From CAKZNE01 sp963976435 (lineage in GTDB: Bacteria > Bacteroidota > Bacteroidia > Flavobacteriales > Schleiferiaceae), in NCBI GenBank assembly GCA_963976435.1, contig CAXBKQ010000015.1, positions 1 through 64,000 of the forward strand: 64,000 nt of DNA, in the 5' to 3' direction. Shown piece by piece: positions 34,537 to 43,223 of this stretch (positions are counted from its first letter, which is position 1; every line of letters starts with the position of its first letter). The position numbers and the translations under genes are program-made. The notes below the pieces were generated by a model, which was not told the DNA's origin, searched no databases, and saw nothing but the letters and a program-made list of their open reading frames with translations.

Positions 34537-35826
34537 TTAAACCGATAAATTGAATTTCAACATTAAAAAATATATTGTAAAACCCGAAAGGAAGATTATT
34601 CCCAAATAACTAAGAATTCTCAGCCAGGGTGGTGGTGCTAATTCTCCAAGGTTTTTTTTTCGCACTAAAAGAACATTAAAGATAGCCACAAATGGGGCAA
34701 CAATAAAAGACATGGTGGTAGCAATATTTACAAGGCCCTTCATCCCAAACTCTGAATCTTGAAAAACAAAAATCAGAGAGATCCCGCAAAGGGAGCATAA
34801 AAGAATCATAAAACGGTAGGATTTCCAAAAGCTAGGCTTGTTGTTTTTCAGATTTAAATCGAGGGCAAAAATCTCTACTATCCTTTTCATATTTCGTGAA
34901 TAGCCGTCGATAACCGTAATACATGTGCTAAACATTATGGAAAATGCACAGGAAGCTATAATTGGATAAGCCCACTGGCCCATGGTAGTGGTATACAGGC
35001 CTACAACGCCACTAGCGAAGCCTGCTGCACCATCTGCTAATTTTTCTTCTGTTCCAAAAAGAATGAATGCTCCTAAACTCACAAAGCAAATAGAGAGAAT
35101 AGCAGTGCTTATGTATCCAAAATTAAAATCGAATAAGGTTTCCTTTAAACTCGGCTTATAACCTGTGTTTTTTTCCTTTTCAATAATCCATAAACTACTC
35201 CAAGCACCAATATCTAAAGCAGTTGGCATCCATCCCATTAGTGCTAATAGGAAAAATATTCCTGCGCTATTTTCTGGAAACCATGCTTTGGACCATAAAC
35301 CAATTTCTCCTTGTGGGCCTTTTATAAAGGTTAGTACTAAAGCAAATACAGTAGTTATTAATAAAACAATTCCCAGCAATTTTATCAGTTTGTCTAAGAC
35401 ATTATACCTTCCTGAAATTAAAATTAAGATGCAAATAGCAAAGAGGATGATGGTGGTGAGATTGGTACTGGGTATTGCAAACAAATTTTGCATAAAGCCA
35501 GAAGTAACAAAACCAACGGCCGCAATTACAAGAAAAGTACTGATAATACTGATGAAAAAATATATCATCAAAACACTTTTTCCCATTTTTCGGTATCCAT
35601 CAATTAAGGAAGTTCCGGTTGCACTGGCATAACGAGAGCCATATTCAAAAAATGGATATTTAAAGAGGTTTGCCAAAATTACAGCCCACAAAAGTGCGAA
35701 ACCATAGCTTGCACCTGCCTGAGTGCTTTGCACCAAATGTGAAACACCAATTGCTGTGCTTGCAAACAAAATTCCAGGTCCTAGAACTTTTCCCAAATTT
35801 CTTTTTCTCCCTTTCTGATTTGCCAT
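34537..35826 (-). CDS. Nramp-related membrane transporter lacking canonical metal ligands
   Basis: About 429 residues from the ATG at 35826 (MANQKGRKRN); an ATG two codons upstream is also possible. Eleven or so membrane segments in the LeuT-like Nramp pattern. TM1 aligns as GPG...QAG with classical Nramps, but the metal-binding DPGN is GVSH (GPGILFASTAIGVSHLVQS), and TM6 has MPT (GWMPTALD) where MPH is expected. Commonly named Nramp family in Bacteroidota, but manganese/iron transport is doubtful without those ligands. A TATATTTG box (35839-35832, minus strand) abuts the start. Confidence 0.8.
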   Translation of the reverse strand: MANQKGRKRNLGKVLGPGILFASTAIGVSHLVQSTQAGASYGFALLWAVILANLFKYPFFEYGSRYASATGTSLIDGYRKMGKSVLMIYFFISIISTFLVIAAVGFVTSGFMQNLFAIPSTNLTTIILFAICILILISGRYNVLDKLIKLLGIVLLITTVFALVLTFIKGPQGEIGLWSKAWFPENSAGIFFLLALMGWMPTALDIGAWSSLWIIEKEKNTGYKPSLKETLFDFNFGYISTAILSICFVSLGAFILFGTEEKLADGAAGFASGVVGLYTTTMGQWAYPIIASCAFSIMFSTCITVIDGYSRNMKRIVEIFALDLNLKNNKPSFWKSYRFMILLCSLCGISLIFVFQDSEFGMKGLVNIATTMSFIVAPFVAIFNVLLVRKKNLGELAPPPWLRILSYLGIIFLSGFTIYFLMLKFNLSV

Positions 35827-35848
35827 TAGCACAAATATAAAAGTCTTA

Positions 35849-35887
35849 AAAAAAGAAAGCCTTCAAGAAACAAATCTTGAAGGCTTT
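35849..35887 (-). terminator. Intrinsic terminator after the small lipoprotein gene
   Basis: Long stem AAAGCCTTCAAGA (35856-35868) / TCTTGAAGGCTTT (35875-35887), 13 bp, with a T-rich run on the minus strand. It ends the protease-lipoprotein operon just before the Nramp-like gene. Confidence 0.88.
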
Positions 35888-35907
35888 TAAAACAAATTTT
35901 CACACTA

Positions 35908-36321
35908 CTACTCCTCTTCTTTATTGGAATATGCAATGCCGTTAATAAAGATTTCATCACAATCCTTATTTCTTTTCAGTCTTTCCGTAACAATTTGGTA
36001 GCCCATACATTTATCTTTAGTAGTCATATCCCTTACTTCCAAATTACATTCAGATATTTCCAGCCATTTTAAGCTATGCGCCTCACATCTACCATTAAGT
36101 CTCAATTTTACCAACCAGGAATTTCCTTCTACCTTAAGCTCTAAAACCTTAGGTAAGTTAAAGGCCATGGAAAGTTCAGATTCTGATCCTTCTTTAGTGC
36201 TTTTATTTGCGCTATCTCCATAAGATATGCTGTGAAAAGGCTCTACAACACTGTATTCCGGAGCTTTACAAGAAATAATTAAGAACAAAAAGAAAAGGCA
36301 TACTCTCCTAAGGTGCAACAT
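35908..36321 (-). CDS. Small lipoprotein of unknown function
   Basis: 137 residues from the ATG at 36321 (MLHLRRVCLFFLFLIISC); a longer in-frame start at 36345 would lie before the signal. Lipidation Cys18 follows a strong hydrophobic segment. The mature part has four more cysteines ('RCEAHS', 'SECNLEV', 'DKCMGYQ', 'DCDEIF'), possibly two disulfides. No family recognised. It overlaps the protease gene by 14 bp, so translational coupling suggests a common function. Confidence 0.75.
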   Translation of the reverse strand: MLHLRRVCLFFLFLIISCKAPEYSVVEPFHSISYGDSANKSTKEGSESELSMAFNLPKVLELKVEGNSWLVKLRLNGRCEAHSLKWLEISECNLEVRDMTTKDKCMGYQIVTERLKRNKDCDEIFINGIAYSNKEEE

Positions 36322-37390
36322 ATTTAATTCTATTTTGAATTCCATTATTTTTAATACTCAGGGTATAATATCCAGCTTTTAAAAAGCTTAGGTCTTCTAT
36401 TCGGTTATTTAGACTTTTATCTAAAATTAGTCTTCCCAAACCATCAAAAATTTTCAATTCTACCTCTTCCACTTCATGGTTCAAAAACAATTTTCTTTCA
36501 GCTATATAGCCAAGCTGAATTTCAGTTTCCGTTTTGGCTGATAAATCTGTAATATGGGACTTTATCCAGGATATTTGTTGAGATACCCTTGCAAATACTG
36601 CAGCATAATTTGCATCTCCACAAAAGACCCCCCAGCTAACAACTCCTACCTGAACGGGATCTAATCCATGTTCATTAAACAATGGCCCACCACTATCTCC
36701 AAAACAAGGAGATTTATCTTGTGATGCATTGGGTCCTAAAGTTGGAAGAGCCCTGCCATTTAAATCACTGTAATCTGGATGTAGACTCTTTGCACTATCC
36801 ACAGAAATAACTGATACATCTACGAACAAAAGGGTATCTGATTGATGAAAATTTGGAACTACATTCGGATCTTGATTCGCTCCAAAACCTATGCTTCTCA
36901 ACATGGTCCCCACCGTTTCATGAAGGGTGTCATTCGCATCGGAAGGCAAGGCCACAGGTTTAATCCCTACCACTGGCTGACTTAATTTTATTAAGGCAAC
37001 ATCGGCATTTTCATCTGTTCCATCTAGGAAGTCAGGATGAATAATAATCATATCTACTGTTCTATGAACCCAATTTCCATTTGGGTTTTCGAGGGCGTAA
37101 ATATTAAATCCAACCTCCACATCATTTACTGAGATCGCCTGAGGAGTTGGAGAACTATAATCAATTAAACAGTGGGCAGCAGTTAATACCCATTCCGGGC
37201 CTATTAAACTAGCACCACAAAAAAAGTTGTTTTCCAGGTTTGTGGCACCTCCAGAATTGGGCGCCAAAAGTGTAGCCATAAATTTATAATCGCCATTGGT
37301 GACAGCCGTGCCACCTACAATTTCTGGTTTTTGAGCATATAAACTCATTTGGATAAAAACCAGCAGTAGAGTAGTAATAATTTTTTTCAT
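36308..37390 (-). CDS. Secreted trypsin-like serine protease (S1) with T9SS domain
   Basis: 360 residues. Signal peptide MKKIITTLLLVFIQMSLYAQ. The S1 domain starts at 'EIVGG' (~23-27) after a three-residue pro-segment; the triad is His73 ('LTAAHC'), Asp130 ('DVALIKL') and Ser233 ('GDSGGPL'). Disulfide cysteines are in the trypsin positions (C58/C74, C229...). Residues ~285-360 form a T9SS sorting domain ('LKIFDGLGRLILDKSL', 'LKAGYYTLSIKNNGIQNRIKYVAP'). Expected extracellular or surface-bound endopeptidase. Confidence 0.93.
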   Translation of the reverse strand: MKKIITTLLLVFIQMSLYAQKPEIVGGTAVTNGDYKFMATLLAPNSGGATNLENNFFCGASLIGPEWVLTAAHCLIDYSSPTPQAISVNDVEVGFNIYALENPNGNWVHRTVDMIIIHPDFLDGTDENADVALIKLSQPVVGIKPVALPSDANDTLHETVGTMLRSIGFGANQDPNVVPNFHQSDTLLFVDVSVISVDSAKSLHPDYSDLNGRALPTLGPNASQDKSPCFGDSGGPLFNEHGLDPVQVGVVSWGVFCGDANYAAVFARVSQQISWIKSHITDLSAKTETEIQLGYIAERKLFLNHEVEEVELKIFDGLGRLILDKSLNNRIEDLSFLKAGYYTLSIKNNGIQNRIKYVAP

Positions 37391-37452
37391 TTTAGTTTTT
37401 GCTTATTTATGTATTAATGACAACTAAAGTTCCTATAACACGTATTTCACCC

Positions 37453-38199
37453 TTAAAAAATTTCATTTAGCTTGTACAATACTGGTCTGGATGGTGTAGC
37501 ATCATTGTGAAAAGGTGCCAATTGTAAATTCATAAAATAAAGCCCTTCTTCAATACCCTCTTCAATTTCCAGCAATTCGGAAATAGTAGCCTCTGAACGA
37601 GGATTCTCTGGGAAATTCCACCATGCTTTATGGGATAGCAATTGACCAGCATCTTCCTCTCTATCCACGGAGGGAAGGTCAGTTAAAATATGTTTAATCC
37701 CCTTTTCTCGGATTTTCAGAATACAATCTGCATCAAAATATGGGGGGTTGGTATTGCTAAAATCATGTCCAGATTTAAAATGACCAGCTTTAATAATAAG
37801 CGCGTCAAAATCCCAATTCTCTACCTTATCCTTTATTAAATCCCAACTAATAATATGATCCGTTTTTACTTCAATGGGCTCAACTGAAATATAGTGGGCT
37901 ATAAAATGGTATTCTTTTACTTGATCATTTACACTTTCTTGGGCTTTAGAAATATGGCCAAAACCTTCAGTATGTGTTCCATTTCCATGGGGATTGAAAA
38001 AAATATTGAAAAAATTCACTGAAGAGCCTTGTTCTACACTTCCTATCCAGTCATCATTTTTCACCGGCTTAGCCTCCGAATCATTTACATACCAAGCCTT
38101 AATTTCCCCACCAACTTTAGCTAGGGTACTGGAAAGATCGATTCCTTTTGATAAATCACAGGAATACTTTTTATTCAAATGCTCTAGAATTATTTTCAT
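37453..38199 (-). CDS. Cyclase-family (kynurenine formamidase-like) hydrolase
   Basis: 248 residues, usual for the family. The metal-binding signature is 'NPHGNGTHTEGFGH', a form of HxGTHxDxxxH in which Asp is replaced by Glu, and a later 'HDFSNTNPPYFDADC...LTDLPSVDREEDAGQLLSHKAWW' supplies the remaining conserved region. Members hydrolyse amide or lactone bonds, e.g. N-formylkynurenine; substrate here is not predictable. No signal peptide. It follows hemW by 3 bp; a TATATTTG box (38211-38204, minus strand) lies right before its start, so it may also have its own promoter. Confidence 0.85.
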   Translation of the reverse strand: MKIILEHLNKKYSCDLSKGIDLSSTLAKVGGEIKAWYVNDSEAKPVKNDDWIGSVEQGSSVNFFNIFFNPHGNGTHTEGFGHISKAQESVNDQVKEYHFIAHYISVEPIEVKTDHIISWDLIKDKVENWDFDALIIKAGHFKSGHDFSNTNPPYFDADCILKIREKGIKHILTDLPSVDREEDAGQLLSHKAWWNFPENPRSEATISELLEIEEGIEEGLYFMNLQLAPFHNDATPSRPVLYKLNEIF

Positions 38200-38202
38200 G
38201 CT

Positions 38203-39327
38203 TCAAATATAAAAAAGGGATGATGCGATTCCGTCCGAGTGGAAACGCCAGGCTCTAGGAATAAAGATGCGATCTCCATTTTCTTCTAATTTCCCTAAGC
38301 TCAATAGTGGAATAAGTTCTGTTTGAAAGTGATTTTTAAAATCTTGGAATTGCAGTTCCAGAACATTTCGGTCTAGGCCTTCCATGGTTCTTAAAGAAAT
38401 CATCAGCCATTCATTAAACTGATCTTGAAGGGATAAATTTTCACTTTCCATAGCCATTTCCCCAGATTCTATACCTTTAAGATAAAGGGCATTATTGCTA
38501 ATATTCCATGATCTCAAACCAGGACAAAATGAATGAGCAGAAGGTCCAACACCCAAATAAGGATCTCCTTTCCAATATGAGGAATTGTGAACTGCTCTAC
38601 GTCCATTTTTAGAAAAATTTGAAACTTCATAATGATCATATCCAGCTTGGCTTAGTTCATCTACCAAAATTGAAAATTGATCGAATGCTGTTTCGTCATT
38701 TAGTTCCTTAATCTCTCCGGTTTTTATTTTATAAGCTAACACTGTTTTTGGCTCCACCGTTAAGGCGTAAGAAGATATATGGTTTACATTGAGGGAAATG
38801 GCCTTTTGCAGTTGTTCCTTCCAAACTCTATTGCTCATATTCGGTTGGGCATAAATAAGATCTATACTGATGTTTTCCAAGCCTAAATCTTGGGCCTGGG
38901 AAATGCATTTTTCTGCTTGTTGAGAATTATGAGACCTATTCATTAAAATTAAATCCTCATCCCTAAAAGACTGTACACCAATTGACAACCTATTTATTAA
39001 ACTTGCAGAAAGAGATTTTAATTTATCTGTAGTTAAATCATCAGGATTAGCCTCAAGGGTGATCTCAGCTTCAGTGTCAACACTGAAATTATGATGGATG
39101 GCATCAAAAATTTGATCCAAGTCATTTTTCTCCATTAGGGAAGGAGTACCACCCCCGAAGTATATGCTTTTTAAAGGCTTATTATTTAGGAATTCCTTGC
39201 GCATTTTCAATTCTTTACAAATGGCATCCACCATTTCCTGTTTATATTTCAAGGAAGTTGAAAAATGAAAATCGCAGTAAATACAAGCTTTTTTACAAAA
39301 AGGGATGTGGATATATAGTCCGGCCAC
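38203..39327 (-). CDS. hemW: HemW-type radical SAM haem chaperone
   Basis: 374 residues. The radical SAM cluster motif is CxxxCxYC at Cys11, Cys15 and Cys18 ('IHIPFCKKACIYCDFHF'). HemW lacks the first helix and extra residues of true coproporphyrinogen oxidase HemN and begins directly with this motif, as here. 'YFGGGTPSLM', 'TLEANPD' and 'LSIGVQSF' are family blocks. It is thought to insert haem into respiratory proteins. Its start overlaps the stop of the upstream histidine kinase gene by one base. Confidence 0.93.
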   Translation of the reverse strand: MAGLYIHIPFCKKACIYCDFHFSTSLKYKQEMVDAICKELKMRKEFLNNKPLKSIYFGGGTPSLMEKNDLDQIFDAIHHNFSVDTEAEITLEANPDDLTTDKLKSLSASLINRLSIGVQSFRDEDLILMNRSHNSQQAEKCISQAQDLGLENISIDLIYAQPNMSNRVWKEQLQKAISLNVNHISSYALTVEPKTVLAYKIKTGEIKELNDETAFDQFSILVDELSQAGYDHYEVSNFSKNGRRAVHNSSYWKGDPYLGVGPSAHSFCPGLRSWNISNNALYLKGIESGEMAMESENLSLQDQFNEWLMISLRTMEGLDRNVLELQFQDFKNHFQTELIPLLSLGKLEENGDRIFIPRAWRFHSDGIASSLFYI

Positions 39328-40490
39328 TATTCTTTCGGTTTTTTTAGAATTATCCTAAAGGTACTGCCTACACCAAGTTCAGATTGGGCTACGAATATTC
39401 TTCCATTATGGTATTCTTCAACTATTCTCTTTGCTAGGCTCAAGCCTAAACCCCATCCCCTACTTTTCGTGGTATAGCCGGGTCTGAATATTGTTTTCTG
39501 TTTATTACTGGCAATACCTTTTCCAGAATCTTCTACTTCCAGTCGTACAGATTTAGGCATGTCTATTAATCTGATTTTAATAAATCCTGAACCTGCCCCA
39601 ATAGCATCTATAGCATTGCGAATTAGGTTTTCTACCACCCATTCAAACAATTGTTTATTCAACTCAATAGCTATGTTTTCCTCTTCTGGTAGCTCAAGGC
39701 TGATGTCAATTTTTTTGGAGCTTCTACTTTGTAAATAGCCCACTGCCTCTTGTGTTATTTCTACAATATTTTGGCTTTTAATAGCAGGTTGCGAACCAAT
39801 TTTTGAAAAACGCTGAGTAATCATATTCAATCGTTGAATATCCTTACCCATTTCTAAAACCATGGCTTCATTTTCGGGTCTATCGCTAAGTAGTTCTATC
39901 CAGCCCATTAGTGAGGTTAAGGGAGTTCCAATCTGATGTGCAGTTTCTTTAGCCAATCCATTCCAAACCTGGTTTTGTTCAGATTTCCTTGCATTACTAA
40001 AAGCGATATAGGCAATTACAATAAACAAGGAAATAACAATAAGGAGAATAATGGGGTATAATCTTAATTTGGTTAGGAGGGTAGAATTTTGAAAATAGAG
40101 GTAGTGGAAATCACCATCTCCAAAATCAATTTCAATGGGATCGGCCTCCGACTTCATCTCTTCAATTTTTGCCGCCAGCCATTTAGGATCATTCACTTTT
40201 TCCTGATCGATATTCTTTCCTTGGGTAAAATTTCCGTCCCTATCGGCTATTAAAATGGGGATGGTATTATTAGACTCAATTATTTTATGCTCAAAAACAG
40301 TAATTTTTTGATTGGGGTCTGCGCTTATCAATCGCTGGTAGATATCACCTATTTGGTTCATCTTTTTTACCTCTTCCTTTCTAAGTTCGTCAAGAAAACT
40401 CTCCGTATACCAAAGAGTAGCTAGGCCTATGAGGGAGGCGAAAACGAATAGGAAAAGTTTCCAGAGATTTTTTCTTCTATAGAAATCCAT
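39327..40490 (-). CDS. Membrane sensor histidine kinase
   Basis: 387 residues from the ATG at 40490 (MDFYRRKNLWKLF); six codons further upstream another ATG is possible. TM1 (FLFVFASLIGLATLWYTESF) and TM2 (LYPIILLIVISLFIVIAYIAF, ~145-165) frame a ~115-residue periplasmic sensor region. H-box 'AKETAHQIGTPLTSLMGWIELL' with His185, N-box 'VENLIRNAIDAIGAG', G1 'VEDSGKGIASN', G2 'GWGLGLSLAKRIVEEYH'. No response regulator gene is adjacent, so it is an orphan kinase. It is co-transcribed with hemW. Confidence 0.92.
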   Translation of the reverse strand: MDFYRRKNLWKLFLFVFASLIGLATLWYTESFLDELRKEEVKKMNQIGDIYQRLISADPNQKITVFEHKIIESNNTIPILIADRDGNFTQGKNIDQEKVNDPKWLAAKIEEMKSEADPIEIDFGDGDFHYLYFQNSTLLTKLRLYPIILLIVISLFIVIAYIAFSNARKSEQNQVWNGLAKETAHQIGTPLTSLMGWIELLSDRPENEAMVLEMGKDIQRLNMITQRFSKIGSQPAIKSQNIVEITQEAVGYLQSRSSKKIDISLELPEEENIAIELNKQLFEWVVENLIRNAIDAIGAGSGFIKIRLIDMPKSVRLEVEDSGKGIASNKQKTIFRPGYTTKSRGWGLGLSLAKRIVEEYHNGRIFVAQSELGVGSTFRIILKKPKE

Positions 40491-40603
40491 ATTTAATAAT
40501 TGTAACACAAACTTTTAGACCTCAAATTTATTGCTTTTTGATCCCGCAAAATACTTCGCGATAAGACCCGTTATTATTTCCTTCGTCAATCAGGATTATT
40601 GAC

Positions 40604-40611
40604 TATTTTTG
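40604..40611 (+). promoter_or_regulatory. -7 promoter box upstream of the mannose synthase gene
   Basis: TATTTTTG matches TAnnTTTG, 28 bp before the TTG start codon at 40640. No good -33 element is visible. Confidence 0.4.
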
Positions 40612-40639
40612 GCGATTGCAATATAAACCATAGTACAAA

Positions 40640-41368
40640 TTGTCCGACGCCTTAGTCATTATTCCTACTTATAACGAAAAAGAGAATATTGAAAATATTC
40701 TTAGAAAGGTGATGTCCTTGCCTGAGGATTTTCATGTTTTGGTGGTTGATGATGGCTCACCTGATGGAACTGCGGCCATTGTTCAAAATCTAAAATCGGA
40801 GTTTCCCCAATCTATTTTCCTATTAGAAAGGGCTGGAAAACAAGGATTAGGAACGGCCTATTTAGATGGATTTAAATGGGGAAAGGAAAAGGAATATGAA
40901 TATTTCTTTGAAATGGATGCCGATTTTTCTCATAATCCCGAAGACCTTGTACGACTATATCATACCAGTAAAGACGAAAATATTGATGTTGTTATTGGAT
41001 CTCGATATATAAAAGGGGTGAATGTTGTGAATTGGCCTATGAGTCGGGTATTGTTAAGTTATTTCGCCTCTAGATATGTACGAATCATTCTAAGCATTCC
41101 TGTTGAGGATACCACAGCAGGTTTTATTTGTTATAAGAGAAAAGTTTTGGAAGCTATAAACTTCAAAAAGATAAAATTTGTAGGCTATGCTTTTCAAATT
41201 GAAATGAAATATATAGCCTATAAAAAGGGATTCTCAATTAAGGAGATTCCAGTGATTTTTACGGACCGTACTCTTGGTAAATCAAAAATGTCACAAAGTA
41301 TTATTAAGGAAGCTGTTTTTGGTGTGCTTCAATTGAAATTGAGAAGTATAACCAGAGGCTTTAAATAA
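40640..41368 (+). CDS. Polyprenol-phosphate mannosyltransferase (DPM1-like, GT2)
   Basis: 242 residues, starting at a TTG codon (40640), since the conserved 'ALVIIPTYNEKENIENIL' begins almost at once and no ATG is near. The GT-A nucleotide-sugar fold shows 'VVDDGSPDGT' and the DxD site 'MDADFSHNP', then 'VIGSRYIKG' and the C-terminal 'TDRTLGKSKMS'. It transfers mannose (or another sugar) from GDP/UDP-sugar to polyprenyl phosphate, giving the lipid-linked donor for GT-C enzymes such as the DUF2723 protein; that pairing is inference. Likely operon with dihydroorotase. Confidence 0.93.
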   Translation: MSDALVIIPTYNEKENIENILRKVMSLPEDFHVLVVDDGSPDGTAAIVQNLKSEFPQSIFLLERAGKQGLGTAYLDGFKWGKEKEYEYFFEMDADFSHNPEDLVRLYHTSKDENIDVVIGSRYIKGVNVVNWPMSRVLLSYFASRYVRIILSIPVEDTTAGFICYKRKVLEAINFKKIKFVGYAFQIEMKYIAYKKGFSIKEIPVIFTDRTLGKSKMSQSIIKEAVFGVLQLKLRSITRGFK

Positions 41369-41383
41369 AATTACTCCATTGTT

Positions 41384-42724
41384 ATGAGGAAAATCCTGAT
41401 AAAAAATGCCAGGATAGTAAATGAGGGAAAGGTTGTGCAAGGCGACCTTTTAATTGAAGGTGAAAGAATTGCTCAAATTGACAGTACCTTAAGTCAGAGA
41501 GATAGCGACACCCAAATTATTGATGCAGCTGGGAAATTCTTATTACCTGGAATAATTGATGATCAAGTTCATTTTAGAGAGCCCGGGCTAACCCATAAAG
41601 CCAATATTCATTCCGAATCTCGTGCGGCAGTTGGCGGTGGGGTAACCTCCTATATTGAACAGCCAAACACCAAACCTCCAGCAACTAGTATAGAACTATT
41701 GGAAGCCAAATATTCCATTGCAGAAAATACTTCTTTGGCCAATTTCGGTTTTAATATGGGGGCTAGTAATGACAATATTGAAGAGATAAAAAAAATAGAT
41801 CCAAAGAGAGTTCCTGGAGTAAAAGTCTTTATGGGAAGTAGCACCGGCAATATGCTGGTAGATCAAGAATCTAGTTTGGATTTAATCTTTAAACACAGTC
41901 CTGTACCAGTAATTACACATTGCGAAGATGAAGCTACTATAAAGGCAAATCTTGAAAAATTCCATGCACAGTACGGCGAAGATATTCCCATTAAAAGTCA
42001 TCCAGAAATTAGAAGTAGAGAGGCCTGTCTATTATCTTCAACCAAGGCTGTAGAGATGGCCAAAAAACATGGTACACGATTACATGTTTTCCATATTAGC
42101 ACTGCCGAAGAAACGGAGTTGTTTAGCAATAAACAGCCCTTGGCAGAAAAGCAAATCACAGCAGAAGCCTGCATTCACCATCTATGGTTTAGCGATGAGG
42201 ATTATGAAGAAAAAGGAACCTTTATAAAATGGAATCCCGCTGTAAAAACTGCTCAGGATCGTGAAAAAATTTTTGAAGCCGTATTGGACGACAGAATAGA
42301 TGTTATTGCCACCGACCATGCTCCTCATACACTAGAGGAAAAAAATAATAAATACGATTCAGCACCTTCCGGCGGACCCTTACTTCAGCATGCCCTATTG
42401 GCTATGATGGAATTTGTAAGAGATGAAAAAATAAGCATTGAAAAGCTAGCTGAAAAGATGTGTCACAATCCTGCGATATTATTTAATATTAAGGAAAGAG
42501 GTTTTATTAGAGAGGGCTATTATGCAGATTTAGTTTTGATTGATGCCGCCCAACCATGGAAGGTAAACAGAGAGAATATTTTATCGAAATGCGCCTGGTC
42601 ACCTTTTGAAGGAACCACCTTCAGAGCTAGGATATCACACACTTTTGTAAATGGCCAAATTGCCTATGAAAACGGCAAGGTAAATGATAATATTCGCGGA
42701 AAACGACTAGAGTTTGATCGCTAG
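41384..42724 (+). CDS. pyrC: Dihydroorotase
   Basis: 446 residues, class I-like dihydroorotase of the amidohydrolase superfamily (pyrimidine synthesis: carbamoyl-aspartate to dihydroorotate). Zinc ligands are expected in 'GIIDDQVHFREPGLTHK', 'VKVFMGSS' (Lys/metal region), 'ITHCEDE', 'LHVFHIST' and 'DVIATDHAPHT'. It lies 15 bp after the mannose synthase gene, and its stop overlaps the next gene's start. An allantoinase-like activity is less likely. Confidence 0.93.
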   Translation: MRKILIKNARIVNEGKVVQGDLLIEGERIAQIDSTLSQRDSDTQIIDAAGKFLLPGIIDDQVHFREPGLTHKANIHSESRAAVGGGVTSYIEQPNTKPPATSIELLEAKYSIAENTSLANFGFNMGASNDNIEEIKKIDPKRVPGVKVFMGSSTGNMLVDQESSLDLIFKHSPVPVITHCEDEATIKANLEKFHAQYGEDIPIKSHPEIRSREACLLSSTKAVEMAKKHGTRLHVFHISTAEETELFSNKQPLAEKQITAEACIHHLWFSDEDYEEKGTFIKWNPAVKTAQDREKIFEAVLDDRIDVIATDHAPHTLEEKNNKYDSAPSGGPLLQHALLAMMEFVRDEKISIEKLAEKMCHNPAILFNIKERGFIREGYYADLVLIDAAQPWKVNRENILSKCAWSPFEGTTFRARISHTFVNGQIAYENGKVNDNIRGKRLEFDR

Positions 42725-43223
42725 AATTTCCATATTAGTCCTCGCTATTTTTCTTTTTTCTTGTGAAAGTAAGAATACAGATGAGCTCAATGTTGAAGAT
42801 ACCCTAAGTCCTGAAAAAATGATAGAAATCCTTACGGATATTCATATTGTTGAAGGAGCCAAAATAGGCAGAAAAATAATGGGCGACACCTTGATGATGG
42901 ACGCCTATTACCAAAAGGTATTTTCAAAATATCAAATTGACAAAAAACAGTTTGAGGCAAATTACCGATATTATAGCTCAGAGCCCAAAAGGATGGATGA
43001 TATCTATGAAAAGGTGGTAGAGAATCTCAATCAATTGCAAATAAGCGTTCCAAAATGGGATGAAATGGAGGCTCTAAACGGGGAAAACGATAAGCGAAGT
43101 AAGGACAGTATTGAAAGCAAAAGTCTGTTGGATTCCTTGATGAAAGATTCAAGCTTTATAGATAGACAAGCCCTAAAAAATTTACGTCCCTTAAAAACTC
43201 AAGAGGCTGAATCTGACAAATAA
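42714..43223 (+). CDS. DUF4296 lipoprotein
   Basis: 169 residues. I take the TTG at 42714 as start, overlapping pyrC by 11 bp, because a lipoprotein signal follows (IARISILVLAIFLFSC, Cys17). The mature protein has the DUF4296 pattern: 'LSPEKMIEILTDIHIVEGAKIGRK', 'YYQKVFSKYQIDKKQFEANYRYYSSEPKRMDDIYEKV'. Mostly helical, predicted membrane-anchored in the periplasm. DUF4296 is widespread in Bacteroidota, often next to pyrC, with unknown function. Its 3' end overlaps the convergent epimerase gene by 25 bp. Confidence 0.88.
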   Translation: MIARISILVLAIFLFSCESKNTDELNVEDTLSPEKMIEILTDIHIVEGAKIGRKIMGDTLMMDAYYQKVFSKYQIDKKQFEANYRYYSSEPKRMDDIYEKVVENLNQLQISVPKWDEMEALNGENDKRSKDSIESKSLLDSLMKDSSFIDRQALKNLRPLKTQEAESDK

